A DNA stretch of 64,000 bases from Streptomyces sp. NBC_01478 (lineage in GTDB: Bacteria > Actinomycetota > Actinomycetes > Streptomycetales > Streptomycetaceae). Positions within the stretch are counted from its first letter, which is position 1; each line of letters starts with the position of its first letter. A program made the translations under genes and the position numbers. The notes below the pieces were generated by a model. It was not told the DNA's origin and did not search any database. It worked only from the letters and a program-made list of their open reading frames with translations. Of this stretch, positions 42,810 through 51,580 are shown in pieces. The stretch spans positions 2,337,501 to 2,401,500 of the forward strand of contig NZ_CP109444.1 of the NCBI RefSeq assembly GCF_036227225.1, given 5' to 3'.

Positions 42810-44312
42810 CTACGCCACGAACGTCCGCGGCGACTCGCCGCCGCCCCCGCTGACCCCGTTCTCCACCAGCCGAGCCGCCGCGGCCAGCCGTACGGCCGCC
42901 TCGTCGGCCACCGCGCCTCCCACGGTGAACGGCAGCCGCACATACCCCTCGAAGGCCCCGTCGACGCCGAACCGCGGCCCGGACGGCACCCGTACCCCCA
43001 CGCGCTCCCCCATCTCGGCGAGCCGTGAGCCCGACAGCCCGCCCGTGCGCACCCACAGCGTGAGTCCGCCCTTGGGCACCTCGAACTCCCAGGCGGGCAG
43101 CTCCCGCCGCACCGCCGCGACCAGCGCGTCCCGGTTCTCCCGGGCCTGGGCGCGGCGGATGTCGACCGCCTGTTCCCAACCCCCGGTGCTGAACAGCCAG
43201 TTGACGGCGAGCTGTTCCAACACCGGAGTGCCGAGGTCGGCATAGGCGCGGGCGGCGACCAGGCTGCGGATGACATCGGGTGCCGCGCGGACCCAGCCGA
43301 TGCGCATGCCCGCCCAGAAGGCCTTGCTGGCGGAACCGACGGTGATCACCGTCGAACCGGCCGGGTCGAAGCCGCAGACAGGGCGCGGCATCTCGACGTC
43401 GTCGTCCAGCCACAGCTCGGTCATCGTCTCGTCGGCGACGAGCACCGTGCCGGCCGAGCGGGCCGCGTCCACGAGTTGCCGCCGCTGGTCGTCGTCGGCG
43501 AGGGCGCCGGTCGGGTTGTGGAAGTCGGCGACGACGTACGCGAGCCGGGGCGCCGCGTCCCGCAGCACCTGCCGCCAGCGGTCCATGTCCCAGCCGGAGA
43601 GCCCCTCGGCCATCGCCACGGGCACCAGCCGGGCACCCGCCTCGCGCATCAGCTGAAGGATGTTGGCGTACGAGGGCGACTCCACGGCGACCCGCTCGCC
43701 GCGCCCCGCGAAGAGATGGCAGATGGCGTCGATGGCGCCCATCGCACCGGTCGTCACCATGATCTGCTCGGGCATGGTCGGAATCCCGCGCAGGGTGTAC
43801 CGCTCGGCGATCATCGCGCGCAGCGCGGGCAGCCCCGCCGGGTAGTCGCCGTGCGTGTGGGCGTACGGCGGCAGCTCCTCCAGGGCGCCCTGGACGGCCC
43901 GGGTGAGCCACGGTTCGGGCGCGTGCAGGGCGGCGCAGCCGAGGTCGATCACCGAACCGAGGGCCTCCGGGGGCAACGGCTCCAGCCCGCGCGCGGGGAG
44001 CGGGTTTCCGGCCGGTACGGCGGTCCAACTGCCGGCCCCGCGCCGGGACTCCAGGAACCCTTCGGAGCGCAGCGCCTCGTAGGCGGCGGCGACCGTGGTC
44101 CGGCTGACGGACAGCGCGAGGGCCAGTTCCCGCTCGGCGGGCAGCCGGGCGGCCACCGGGACGCGCCCCTCCAGCACGAGCAGCCGGATGCCGTCCGCGA
44201 GCGCGCGATAGGCGGGCGGTCGGCGGGTGCCGGGCCCGGCCGGCCTGTCCTGCTGGGAGTTGAGCAGCCGGGCGAGCTGTGCGGCGCCCATCGCCGAGGT
44301 CCACTGCGCCAT
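42810..44312 (-). CDS. MocR-type regulator (YczR-like)
   Basis: A 500-aa GntR-aminotransferase fusion. The HTH covers about 30-100 (LPAERELALALSVSRTTVAAAYEALRSEGFL). The aminotransferase part has DFHNPTGAL, ADETMTEL and the PLP lysine motif GSASKAFWAGMRIGW. Its divergent neighbour is a YczE-like permease, the pairing described for YczR regulators, so it probably controls that gene. The ATG at 44312 (MAQWTSAMGAAQ) is preferred; the open frame extends 22 codons further. Confidence 0.9.
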   Translation of the reverse strand: MAQWTSAMGAAQLARLLNSQQDRPAGPGTRRPPAYRALADGIRLLVLEGRVPVAARLPAERELALALSVSRTTVAAAYEALRSEGFLESRRGAGSWTAVPAGNPLPARGLEPLPPEALGSVIDLGCAALHAPEPWLTRAVQGALEELPPYAHTHGDYPAGLPALRAMIAERYTLRGIPTMPEQIMVTTGAMGAIDAICHLFAGRGERVAVESPSYANILQLMREAGARLVPVAMAEGLSGWDMDRWRQVLRDAAPRLAYVVADFHNPTGALADDDQRRQLVDAARSAGTVLVADETMTELWLDDDVEMPRPVCGFDPAGSTVITVGSASKAFWAGMRIGWVRAAPDVIRSLVAARAYADLGTPVLEQLAVNWLFSTGGWEQAVDIRRAQARENRDALVAAVRRELPAWEFEVPKGGLTLWVRTGGLSGSRLAEMGERVGVRVPSGPRFGVDGAFEGYVRLPFTVGGAVADEAAVRLAAAARLVENGVSGGGGESPRTFVA

Positions 44313-44336
44313 GGAAACCAGTCCACCTTCCCGGAA

Positions 44337-44391
44337 TTGGCCATGGATGACGTCTGTTCTCAAGCCACAGAGTGCCATGTGTCAGGCCACT
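44337..44391. promoter_or_regulatory. Candidate MocR/YczR binding sites
   Basis: The divergent gap contains repeated GCCA half-sites: GGCCAT at 44339, then GCCAC (44364), GCCAT (44374) and GCCAC (44386), spaced 10-12 bases. Spacing near one helical turn resembles MocR direct-repeat operators. Confidence 0.4.
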
Positions 44392-44412
44392 ACCACCACC
44401 AGGGGGCACCTC

Positions 44413-45066
44413 TTGTCCACGCGGAACCGTCTCGGGCGACGGTTGGTCCAGCTCTACGCAGGACTCGCGCTCTACGGCGCCAGCTCGGCGCTCCTCGTGG
44501 TGTCCGGCCTGGGCCTGGAGCCCTGGAACGTGCTGCACCAGGGCCTCGCCGAGCTCACCGGCCTGACGATCGGAGTCGTCTCGATCATCGTGGGCGCGGC
44601 GGTGCTGCTCCTGTGGGTCCCGCTGCGCCAGCGCCCCGGCCTCGGCACCGTCTCCAACGTGTTCGTGGTCGGCCTGGCCATGGACGGCACCCTCGCGCTG
44701 GTGCCGGACGCGCACGGCCTGGCCGTACGGATCCCGCTGCTGCTGGCGAGCATCCTCCTCAACGGGGTCGCCACCGGGCTCTACATCTCGGCGAGCTTCG
44801 GACCGGGCCCGCGCGACGGCCTGATGACCGGGCTGCACCGGCGCACCGGCCGTTCCATCCGCCTGATCCGTACGGGCCTCGAGGTCACCGTCGTGGCCAC
44901 CGGCTTCGCGCTGGGCGGCACGGTGGGCATCGGCACTCTGCTCTACGCCCTGGCGATCGGCCCGCTCGCCCAGCTCTTCCTTCGCGTCTTCGCCGCCCCC
45001 TCGGCATCCGGCGGCAGCACGGTCGTAGCCACCGGGTCACCGGAACGGGCGATACTGCCCGGGTGA
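44413..45066 (+). CDS. YczE-like membrane protein (YitT/DUF6198 type)
   Basis: A 217-aa integral membrane protein with about five helices (ALYGASSALLVVSGLGLEPWNVLHQGLAEL, VVSIIVGAAVLLLWVPL and others) and the conserved ASFGPGPRDGLMTGLHRRTGRSIRLIR loop of the YczE family. The TTG start has AGGGGG 6 bases before it. Function unknown; it is likely controlled by the divergent MocR protein. The stop overlaps the GDPD gene (GTGA). Confidence 0.85.
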   Translation: MSTRNRLGRRLVQLYAGLALYGASSALLVVSGLGLEPWNVLHQGLAELTGLTIGVVSIIVGAAVLLLWVPLRQRPGLGTVSNVFVVGLAMDGTLALVPDAHGLAVRIPLLLASILLNGVATGLYISASFGPGPRDGLMTGLHRRTGRSIRLIRTGLEVTVVATGFALGGTVGIGTLLYALAIGPLAQLFLRVFAAPSASGGSTVVATGSPERAILPG

Positions 45067-45830
45067 CCACGCTCATACGTCATCCCTACCTCGACCATCC
45101 CGGTCCGATCCCCTTCGCCCACCGGGGCGGCGCGGCGGACGGCCTGGAGAACACCGTGTTCCAGTTCCGGCGCGCGGTCGAACTGGGCTACCGGTACATC
45201 GAGACCGACGTCCACGCCACGGCCGACGGGAAGCTCGTCGCCTTCCACGACGAGACCCTGGACCGGGTGACCGACGGCGCGGGCCGGATCGCGGACCTGT
45301 TCTGGTCGGACGTGAGCCACGCGCGCGTGGCGGGCAGGGAACCGGTGCCCCTCTTCGAGGAGCTGCTGGAGACGTTCCCCGAGGTGCGCTGGAACGTCGA
45401 CGTCAAGGCGGAGCCGGCGCTCCGCCCCCTCCTGGACCTCCTGGAGCGCACCGACTCCTGGAACCGCGTCTGCGTCGGCTCCTTCTCCGAGAAGCGCGTG
45501 GTCCGCGCCCAGCACCTGGCCGGCCCGCGCCTGGCCACGTCGTTCGGCACGCGCGGGGTGCTGAACCTGCGGCTGCGCTCCTGGGGCGCGCCTCTCCCGG
45601 TGCGCCGTTCGGCCGTCGCCGCACAGGTGCCCGAGGAGCAGTCGGGCGTCCCTGTCGTTGACCGGCGCTTCATTCGCGCCGCACACGCGCGTGGAGTGCA
45701 GGTCCACGTGTGGACCGTCAACGAGGCCGATCGCATGCACCGGCTCCTTGACCTGGGAGTGGATGGCATCATGACCGATCACATCGACACACTGCGCGAG
45801 GTCATGGTGGAGCGGGGCGTCTGGGCCTGA
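45063..45830 (+). CDS. Glycerophosphodiester phosphodiesterase
   Basis: A 255-aa GDPD enzyme hydrolysing glycerophosphodiesters to glycerol-3-phosphate and an alcohol. Catalytic elements: AHRGGAADGLENTVFQF (the His-Arg pair and Glu), ETDVHATADGKLVAFHD (metal Glu-Asp and second His) and VDVKAEPALRPLL. No signal peptide, so cytoplasmic. GTG start overlaps the yczE-like stop, suggesting one operon. Confidence 0.93.
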   Translation: MTTLIRHPYLDHPGPIPFAHRGGAADGLENTVFQFRRAVELGYRYIETDVHATADGKLVAFHDETLDRVTDGAGRIADLFWSDVSHARVAGREPVPLFEELLETFPEVRWNVDVKAEPALRPLLDLLERTDSWNRVCVGSFSEKRVVRAQHLAGPRLATSFGTRGVLNLRLRSWGAPLPVRRSAVAAQVPEEQSGVPVVDRRFIRAAHARGVQVHVWTVNEADRMHRLLDLGVDGIMTDHIDTLREVMVERGVWA

Positions 45831-45870
45831 GCCCCGGAGTCGACGCGGTCACGGGGAAGCGAGGGCACGG

Positions 45871-47220
45871 GTGGGTACCGACACCCTGCGGTCACAGTCT
45901 GCCGACGAGGCCGACGAACGGCGGCGCGAACAGCGCGGCTGGTACTTCTACGACTGGGCCTGCTCCGTCTACTCGACGAGCGTGCTCACCGTGTTCCTGG
46001 GCCCCTATCTGACCTCGGTCGCGAAGTCGGCGGCGGACCCGGACGGATTCGTGCATCCCCTGGGGATACCGGTCCGGGCGGGGTCCTTCTTCGCCTACAC
46101 CGTCTCCGCGTCCGTGATCGTGTCGATCCTCGTCATGCCCCTCGCGGGCGCGGCAGCGGACCGTACGGGCCGCAAGAAGCCCCTCCTGGCGCTCGCCGCC
46201 TACGTGGGCGCGACCGCCACCACGGGCCTGTTCTTCCTGGACGGCGACCGCTATCTGCTCGGCGGCTTCCTGCTGATCGTCGCCAACTCCTCCGTGGCCG
46301 TGTCGATGGTCGTGTACAACTCCTACCTTCCGCAGATCGCCCCGCCCGAGGAGCGCGACGCGGTCTCCTCCCGGGGCTGGGCCTTCGGCTACGCGGCCGG
46401 CTCGCTGGTCCTTGTCGCCAACCTGATCCTCTTCACCGGCCACGACTCCTTCGGCCTCTCCGAGTCGATGGCGGTCCGCATCTGTCTCGCCTCGGCCGGC
46501 ATCTGGTGGGGCGCCTTCACCCTCGTACCGCTGAAACGACTGCGCGACCGCGGCCGTACGGCGTCCGAGGCGCCCACGGCGCAGGGCTGGCGGCAGCTCG
46601 CGGCGACCGTCCGGGACATGCGCGGCAAGCCGCTCACCCTGTCCTTCCTGTTCGCCTATCTGATCTACAACGACGGCATCCAGACGGTGATCTCCCAGGC
46701 ATCCGTGTACGGCTCCGAGGAACTGGGCCTGAGCCAGTCCACGCTCATCACGGCCGTCCTGATGGTCCAGGTGCTCGCGGTGGCGGGCGCGCTCGGCATG
46801 GGGCGACTCGCCCGGACCTACGGGGCCAAGCGGACGATTCTCGGATCGCTGGTCGCGTGGACGGTGACGCTGGCCGCCGGGTACTTCCTGCCCGCCGGTG
46901 CGCCCGTCTGGTTCTTCGTGCTGGCCGCCGGGATCGGCCTGGTCCTGGGCGGCAGCCAGGCGCTGTCCCGGTCCCTGTTCTCCCATCTGGTGCCGCCCGG
47001 GAAAGAGGCCGAGTACTTCTCGGCGTACGAGATGAGCGATCGGGGCATGAGCTGGCTGGGACCGCTTCTGTTCGGGGTGACCTACCAGGTGACCGGAAGT
47101 TATCGGGACGCGATCATCTCTCTGGTGGTCTTCTTCGTCGTGGGATTCGTGCTGCTCGCACGGGTTCCGGTGGCACGGGCGATCACCGACGCGGGGAATC
47201 CTCTTCCCGAGAGGATTTAG
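45871..47220 (+). CDS. MFS transporter, UMF1/YxiO type
   Basis: A 449-aa permease with about 12 helices. The N-terminal RGWYFYDWACSVYSTSVLTVFLGPYL and PLAGAAADRTGRKKPLL are typical of the UMF1 (yeast Atg22-like) family. Starts at GTG 45871 with GAGGG upstream. No substrate is inferable. Downstream is the long regulatory region of rbpA. Confidence 0.85.
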   Translation: MGTDTLRSQSADEADERRREQRGWYFYDWACSVYSTSVLTVFLGPYLTSVAKSAADPDGFVHPLGIPVRAGSFFAYTVSASVIVSILVMPLAGAAADRTGRKKPLLALAAYVGATATTGLFFLDGDRYLLGGFLLIVANSSVAVSMVVYNSYLPQIAPPEERDAVSSRGWAFGYAAGSLVLVANLILFTGHDSFGLSESMAVRICLASAGIWWGAFTLVPLKRLRDRGRTASEAPTAQGWRQLAATVRDMRGKPLTLSFLFAYLIYNDGIQTVISQASVYGSEELGLSQSTLITAVLMVQVLAVAGALGMGRLARTYGAKRTILGSLVAWTVTLAAGYFLPAGAPVWFFVLAAGIGLVLGGSQALSRSLFSHLVPPGKEAEYFSAYEMSDRGMSWLGPLLFGVTYQVTGSYRDAIISLVVFFVVGFVLLARVPVARAITDAGNPLPERI

Positions 47221-47306
47221 CGCTCAAGGCGAAAGGGCGGTAGTGTACGCGTTTGGCCTGCCTGGCGTACCGTTACTGCGCGTCAAAGATGACGAATCGC
47301 TAGGTG

Positions 47307-47324
47307 ACATCTGCTAGTAGATGT
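47307..47324. promoter_or_regulatory. 18-bp near-palindrome upstream of rbpA
   Basis: ACATCTGCTAGTAGATGT, palindromic except for one base pair. The low GC content makes it more operator-like than terminator-like. It lies 65 bases before the SigR-type -35 box. Confidence 0.5.
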
Positions 47325-47388
47325 GACAAACCGGGCGCTGGTGGGTACAACAAGGGGCGGCTACGACGGCGACACATGACCCCGTACG

Positions 47389-47414
47389 GGAATCTTTACC
47401 GCCGACCGGACGTT
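47389..47414 (+). promoter_or_regulatory. SigR-dependent promoter of rbpA
   Basis: GGAAT (47389-47393), exactly 18 bases, then GTT (47412-47414) is the SigR consensus GGAAT-N18-GTT. It is 62 bases before the rbpA ATG. rbpA belongs to the known SigR regulon of S. coelicolor. Confidence 0.85.
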
Positions 47415-47475
47415 GACCGGATGACGACGACAGCGACACCTGTCCTGTGGGCGACAAGCCCGGGAGGCACGATTC

Positions 47476-47850
47476 ATGAGTGAGCGAGCTCTTCGCGGCA
47501 CGCGCCTCGTGGTGACCAGCTACGAGACGGACCGCGGTATCGACCTGGCGCCACGCCAGGCCGTGGAGTACGCATGCGAGAAGGGACATCGCTTTGAGAT
47601 GCCCTTCTCGGTCGAGGCGGAGATCCCGCCGGAGTGGGAGTGCAAGGTCTGCGGGGCCCAGGCACTCCTGGTCGATGGCGACGGCCCTGAGGAAAAGAAG
47701 GCCAAGCCCGCGCGTACCCACTGGGACATGCTGATGGAGCGGCGCACCCGCGAGGAACTCGAAGAGGTCCTCGAGGAGCGTCTTGCCGTTCTCCGTTCCG
47801 GCGCGATGAATATCGCGGTTCACCCGAGGGACAGCCGCAAGTCGGCCTAG
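47476..47850 (+). CDS. rbpA: RNA polymerase-binding protein RbpA
   Basis: A 124-aa actinobacterial transcription factor that binds RNA polymerase and stabilises housekeeping sigma factors and open complexes. The zinc ligands C34, H38, C56 and C59 are present, followed by the basic linker (EEKKAKPARTHWDML) and the sigma-interacting C-terminal helix (RRTREELEEVLEERLAVLR). The SigR promoter upstream fits induction by thiol-oxidative stress. A strong perfect terminator follows the stop. Confidence 0.97.
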   Translation: MSERALRGTRLVVTSYETDRGIDLAPRQAVEYACEKGHRFEMPFSVEAEIPPEWECKVCGAQALLVDGDGPEEKKAKPARTHWDMLMERRTREELEEVLEERLAVLRSGAMNIAVHPRDSRKSA

Positions 47851-47902
47851 TCCCGAAGGTCCGGAGCGGTTCTACCGCACGAACAAGTGACACAAGCAAG
47901 TA

Positions 47903-47940
47903 ACCGCGGGCGCCGTACGAACATGTACGGCGCCCGCGGT
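47903..47940. terminator. Strong bidirectional terminator after rbpA
   Basis: A perfect 16-bp stem (47903-47918 with 47925-47940) with loop GAACAT and AA/TTT flanks. It separates rbpA from the convergent fxsA-like gene. Confidence 0.9.
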
Positions 47941-47956
47941 TTTGCATGTCCCGGTG

Positions 47957-48514
47957 TCAGCGGGTGAGCGGCGGACGCGGGCCCTGCGGGGCGTCGCTGC
48001 CGGGCTCCTCCCGGATGACCTCGCCCTGGACCACCTTGCCGTCCGGGCGGTGCATACGGGCCTGCTGGAAGGCGTCTCCCAGGGTGCCTGGAGCGGCCTT
48101 GCCCAGCTTCCGCTCGACCGTGCGCTCCGCATAACGCGCCAGGGCCTTCTGGACCGGCGGAACCAGCAGGAGCAGCCCGGCCACGTCCGAGACCAGCCCC
48201 GGGATCATCAGCAGCAGGCCGCCCAGCATCATCAGCCCGCTGCCACCGCCGCCGGCCGGGGCGGTGCCCTGCTGCACGGCCTGGCTCAGGTTCTGGAAGG
48301 CACGCCGGCCCGCCCGCTTGATCACCACGGCGCCGAGCACGAACCCGGCGAGCAGCAGCATGAAGACCGTGAGACCGCTCGACGCGCCCGCGACCACCGT
48401 CAGCAGCCAGATCTCCAGCACCAGCCACGCGGCGATGCCCAACGGCAGATACGTACGCAGCCGGGAACGCGGAGGCCGGGCGGCGGAGGAAGGGGTGGGT
48501 GCGCCAGTCGTCAT
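47957..48514 (-). CDS. fxsA: FxsA family membrane protein
   Basis: A 185-aa membrane protein with about four hydrophobic segments (YLPLGIAAWLVLEIWLLTVVAGASSGLTVFMLLLAGFVLGAVVI type) and a GLVSDVAGLLLLVPPVQKALARY motif typical of FxsA. The family is widely found; E. coli FxsA relieves F-exclusion of phage T7. The C-terminus is basic and rich in Pro and Arg. Confidence 0.9.
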   Translation of the reverse strand: MTTGAPTPSSAARPPRSRLRTYLPLGIAAWLVLEIWLLTVVAGASSGLTVFMLLLAGFVLGAVVIKRAGRRAFQNLSQAVQQGTAPAGGGGSGLMMLGGLLLMIPGLVSDVAGLLLLVPPVQKALARYAERTVERKLGKAAPGTLGDAFQQARMHRPDGKVVQGEVIREEPGSDAPQGPRPPLTR

Positions 48515-48586
48515 ACGTCCAGTGTGCCTGGGCCCGGCTCAGTGCGGGATAAGGGCACGATCAACGAGGCCTGTGAGGTCGCAGGG

Positions 48587-49399
48587 CTACGGCTGTGAAG
48601 GCCTTCCCCCGGGCTTCCCCAGGCCGCGGAGCTTGCCGACCCGCTCCCCCACGCCCCACGTGGTGACCCTCCACAGGGCCTCGACGAGGATGTCGCGGCT
48701 CATCTTGGAGTCGCCGAGTTCGCGCTCCACGAAGGTGATGGGGACCTCGACGACGTGGTAGCCGGACTTGACGGCGCGCCGGGCCAGGTCGACCTGGAAG
48801 CAGTAGCCCTGGGAGGCCACGCCGTCCAGACCGAGGCCTTCGAGGGTCTCGCGGCGGAAGGCCCGGTAGCCGCCCGTGATGTCGCGCAGCGGCAGGTCGA
48901 GCGCCACGCGTGAGTAGAGACTGCCGCCCCGGGAGATGAACTCGCGGGACTTGGGCCAGTTCACCACCCGGCCGCCGGGCACCCACCGGGAGCCCAGCAC
49001 CAGGTCCGCACCCTTGAGCGCGGTGAGCAGCCGGGGCAGCTCCTCGGGCTGGTGGGAGCCGTCGGCGTCCATCTCGATGAGGACGCCGTAGCCGTTGTCG
49101 AGGCCCCAGCGGAAGCCCGCGAGGTACGCGGCGCCGAGGCCCTCCTTGCCCTTGCGGTGCAACACCTGGACCTGTTCGTCCTCGGCCGCCAGCTCGTCGG
49201 CCAGCTTGCCCGTGCCGTCGGGGCTGTTGTCGTCGGCCACGAGGACATGAGCCTCGGGGACCGACTGCCGCACCCGACGGACGATGGACTTGATGTTCTC
49301 CGCCTCGTTGTAGGTCGGGATGATCACCAAGGCCGTGCCGAGCGGGCCGAACTTCCGCCCCTGGGCCTGTGCCGCGAGGGCTCCGTCGCCGTCGTTCAC
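48587..49399 (-). CDS. ppm1: Polyprenol-phosphate mannose synthase (GT2)
   Basis: A 270-aa GT2 glycosyltransferase transferring mannose from GDP-Man to polyprenol phosphate, which supplies protein O-mannosylation and lipomannan. Motifs: VIIPTYNEAENI, ADDNSPDGTG, EMDADGSHQPEELP and RDITGGYRAFRRETL. No membrane helices are seen, as in split Ppm1-type systems whose partner Lnt/Pmt is elsewhere. GTG start with AAGGGGCAGCA upstream. In Streptomyces ppm1 is required for phiC31 infection. Confidence 0.92.
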   Translation of the reverse strand: MNDGDGALAAQAQGRKFGPLGTALVIIPTYNEAENIKSIVRRVRQSVPEAHVLVADDNSPDGTGKLADELAAEDEQVQVLHRKGKEGLGAAYLAGFRWGLDNGYGVLIEMDADGSHQPEELPRLLTALKGADLVLGSRWVPGGRVVNWPKSREFISRGGSLYSRVALDLPLRDITGGYRAFRRETLEGLGLDGVASQGYCFQVDLARRAVKSGYHVVEVPITFVERELGDSKMSRDILVEALWRVTTWGVGERVGKLRGLGKPGGRPSQP

Positions 49400-49931
49400 T
49401 GCTGCCCCTTCATGTCCGTACGCAGACGTCCACCATAGTGGCCGCGGCCTGGGATGACGTGCCACGTCGTTCGTACAGTGGTGTCGATTCGACAAGAACG
49501 GGGTAAGACTGCCCTTTTCGGCACCCGTGTGCTGCGGATGGGGGCCCGGCGCCCTTCGGGCCGACCTGGGACCCGCCGGCTGCGGGTCGACCAAAGCCGT
49601 TGTCTACTGGACGTCCGGGCCCCACCCGGGTCACACCAGCCGACCGGCCGGAACGTTCCCTCGCCGTGGCGCGGGCGCTGAGCCTGGCTCCCAGTGGCGG
49701 TGCCCGGTGCGGCACACCGTCCCTGACCCAGCGGCGCTTCGGCGATTGTTCGGAGGTTCCCCGGTCGGGCGTCCGGTGGTGGACTCGGACGAACCTACCG
49801 GCCCCCTGCGCCCGCCTGTCAACAGCCGTCTGATCTGCGCTTTCTCCCTTAACCGGCTGGTCAGGGCGGAGGATGCGCAGGTCGCGCGACAGGGCGGCGG
49901 CCGTGGATCGGGGGCGCGCCACCCCGGGAGA
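49400..49931. other. Intergenic region upstream of ppm1
   Basis: These 532 bases are open in several frames but no frame shows convincing coding character or a ribosome site. A minus-strand TATGGT box near 49435 may be the ppm1 -10. An inverted repeat lies at 49482-49494. Confidence 0.5.
49482..49494. promoter_or_regulatory. Inverted repeat upstream of ppm1
   Basis: TGTCGA-T-TCGACA is a perfect 6-bp inverted repeat with a 1-base centre, about 85 bases before the ppm1 start. Confidence 0.4.
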
Positions 49932-51533
49932 TCACTCGCCCGGCCGTACGAACACCGTGCGTCCGCCCACGACGGTCCGCAGACAGACCGGGAGGTCGCC
50001 GCCCGGGGTCAGGTCGGGCAGCCCGGGTGTGCCGGAGCGCGGGTCGGTCGACCAGCGCGCGACCCGGTCGTCGGGCGCCTGCACCACCAGGGCGTCCGTC
50101 CGCCAGACCGCGTAGTCGGCGGGCGCGCCCGGCACCAGGACGCCCGCGTCGTCCCGTCCTACGGCCCGCCAGCCGCCCCGCGTGTGCGCGGTGAACGCGG
50201 CCCGCACCGAGACGCGATGTTCAGCCGTCCGGTGGAACGCGGCGGCGCGGACCGTCCCCCACGGGTCGACCGGGGTGACCGGGCTGTCGGAGCCGAAGGC
50301 GAGCGGCACACCGGCCCGCAGCAGGGCCGCGAAGGGGTTCAGGGCACGCGCCCGCTCCCGGCCCAGCCGCTGGGCGTACATGCCCTCCTCGCCGCCCCAC
50401 AGCGCGTCGAAGGCGGGCTGCACGGAAGCGGTCAGGCCCAGCTCGGCGAAGGCCGCGATGGTCTCCGGGGTGAGCATCTCGGCGTGTTCGACGCGGTGCC
50501 GGGCGGCGCGGACGCGGCCCAGGCCGACCTTCTCGGCGGCTGCGCGGACGCCGTCGACCACCGCGGCCACCGCGGCGTCCCCGATGGCGTGGAAGCCCGC
50601 CTGGAGGCCCGCCTCGGTGCACGCGACGACATGGGCGGCCACGGCGTCCGCGTCGAGGTACGCGATGCCGGTGTGCCCGGCGTCGGTGTAGGGCTGGTGC
50701 AGACAGGCGGTGTGCGAGCCGATGGAGCCGTCGACGAAGAGATCACCCGCCGCTCCTACGGCGCCCAGCTCCCGCGCCTTCGCCACGTCCTGCTCGGCCC
50801 AGTAGCCGACGACGCGCGGCCCCGGCTCCTCGGCGGCGAGCCGCAGCAGGCCCGTGAAGTCGTCCTTGGAGGAGATGTCGGGTCCGGCGCACTCGTGGAC
50901 CGAACCGACGCCCAGAGAAGCCGCGTGGGCCAGGGCGGTGCGCTGGGCCTCGACGCGCTGCTCCGGGGTGATGGCGGCGAGCGCGGTGGCGCGTACGGCG
51001 TGATGGGCGTCGGCGGTGAGGGGTCCGTCCGGCGCGTCGAAGCCGGGGACCAGGTCGAGCAGGGCCGTCGTGACGACCGCCGAGTGGACGTCGATGCGGG
51101 AGAGGTAGAGCGGACGTCCGCCGGTCGCCGTGTCGAGTTCGGCGCGGGTCGGCGGGCGGCCCCCCGGCCAGCGTGCGGCGTCCCAGCCGTGGCCCAGCAG
51201 AACGCGGTCGGCCGGGCGGCCGGCGGCGAAGTCCCGCACGAGGGACAGGGCCGCCTCCAGGGAGGGCGCGTCCGACAGGTCGAGGCCGGTGAGCGCGAGG
51301 CCGGTGGCCGTGGTGTGCACGTGTGCGTCGGTGAACGCCGGGGTGACCAGCGCGCCGTCCAGGTCGACCACCTCGTCGACGCCGTCCGCGAAGGCGTCGG
51401 CGGCACCCTCGGAGCCGACCCAGGCGACCTGGCCGCGCTCCACGACCATCGCGGTCGCGAACGGGTCGGCGGGGCTGTGGACTTCGCCGCGGCGGAGCAG
51501 GACGGTCGTCGGTTCGGGGGTGCGCTCACTCAT
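49932..51533 (-). CDS. Amidohydrolase family 3 (YtcJ-like)
   Basis: A 533-aa metal-dependent hydrolase. The metal motif DAHVHTTATG (HxH) follows the N-terminal beta domain, with GHGWD, HAIGDAAV and the C-terminal FGSDSPVTPVDPWGTVRAA typical of YtcJ/N-substituted formamide deformylase-like enzymes. No signal peptide. The substrate is unknown. The adjacent Lrp regulator gene begins 48 bases beyond its start in the same orientation, so they may form a pair. Confidence 0.9.
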   Translation of the reverse strand: MSERTPEPTTVLLRRGEVHSPADPFATAMVVERGQVAWVGSEGAADAFADGVDEVVDLDGALVTPAFTDAHVHTTATGLALTGLDLSDAPSLEAALSLVRDFAAGRPADRVLLGHGWDAARWPGGRPPTRAELDTATGGRPLYLSRIDVHSAVVTTALLDLVPGFDAPDGPLTADAHHAVRATALAAITPEQRVEAQRTALAHAASLGVGSVHECAGPDISSKDDFTGLLRLAAEEPGPRVVGYWAEQDVAKARELGAVGAAGDLFVDGSIGSHTACLHQPYTDAGHTGIAYLDADAVAAHVVACTEAGLQAGFHAIGDAAVAAVVDGVRAAAEKVGLGRVRAARHRVEHAEMLTPETIAAFAELGLTASVQPAFDALWGGEEGMYAQRLGRERARALNPFAALLRAGVPLAFGSDSPVTPVDPWGTVRAAAFHRTAEHRVSVRAAFTAHTRGGWRAVGRDDAGVLVPGAPADYAVWRTDALVVQAPDDRVARWSTDPRSGTPGLPDLTPGGDLPVCLRTVVGGRTVFVRPGE

Positions 51534-51580
51534 GGGGAACAGTCTCGCGCCTCACCGCCGCCGCCCCGCACGCAGGTCGG

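Noticed and set aside
49410..49922. Possible 170-aa gene upstream of ppm1
   Set aside because: Arg/Pro/Gly-rich translation, no ribosome site and no recognisable fold; treated as intergenic.
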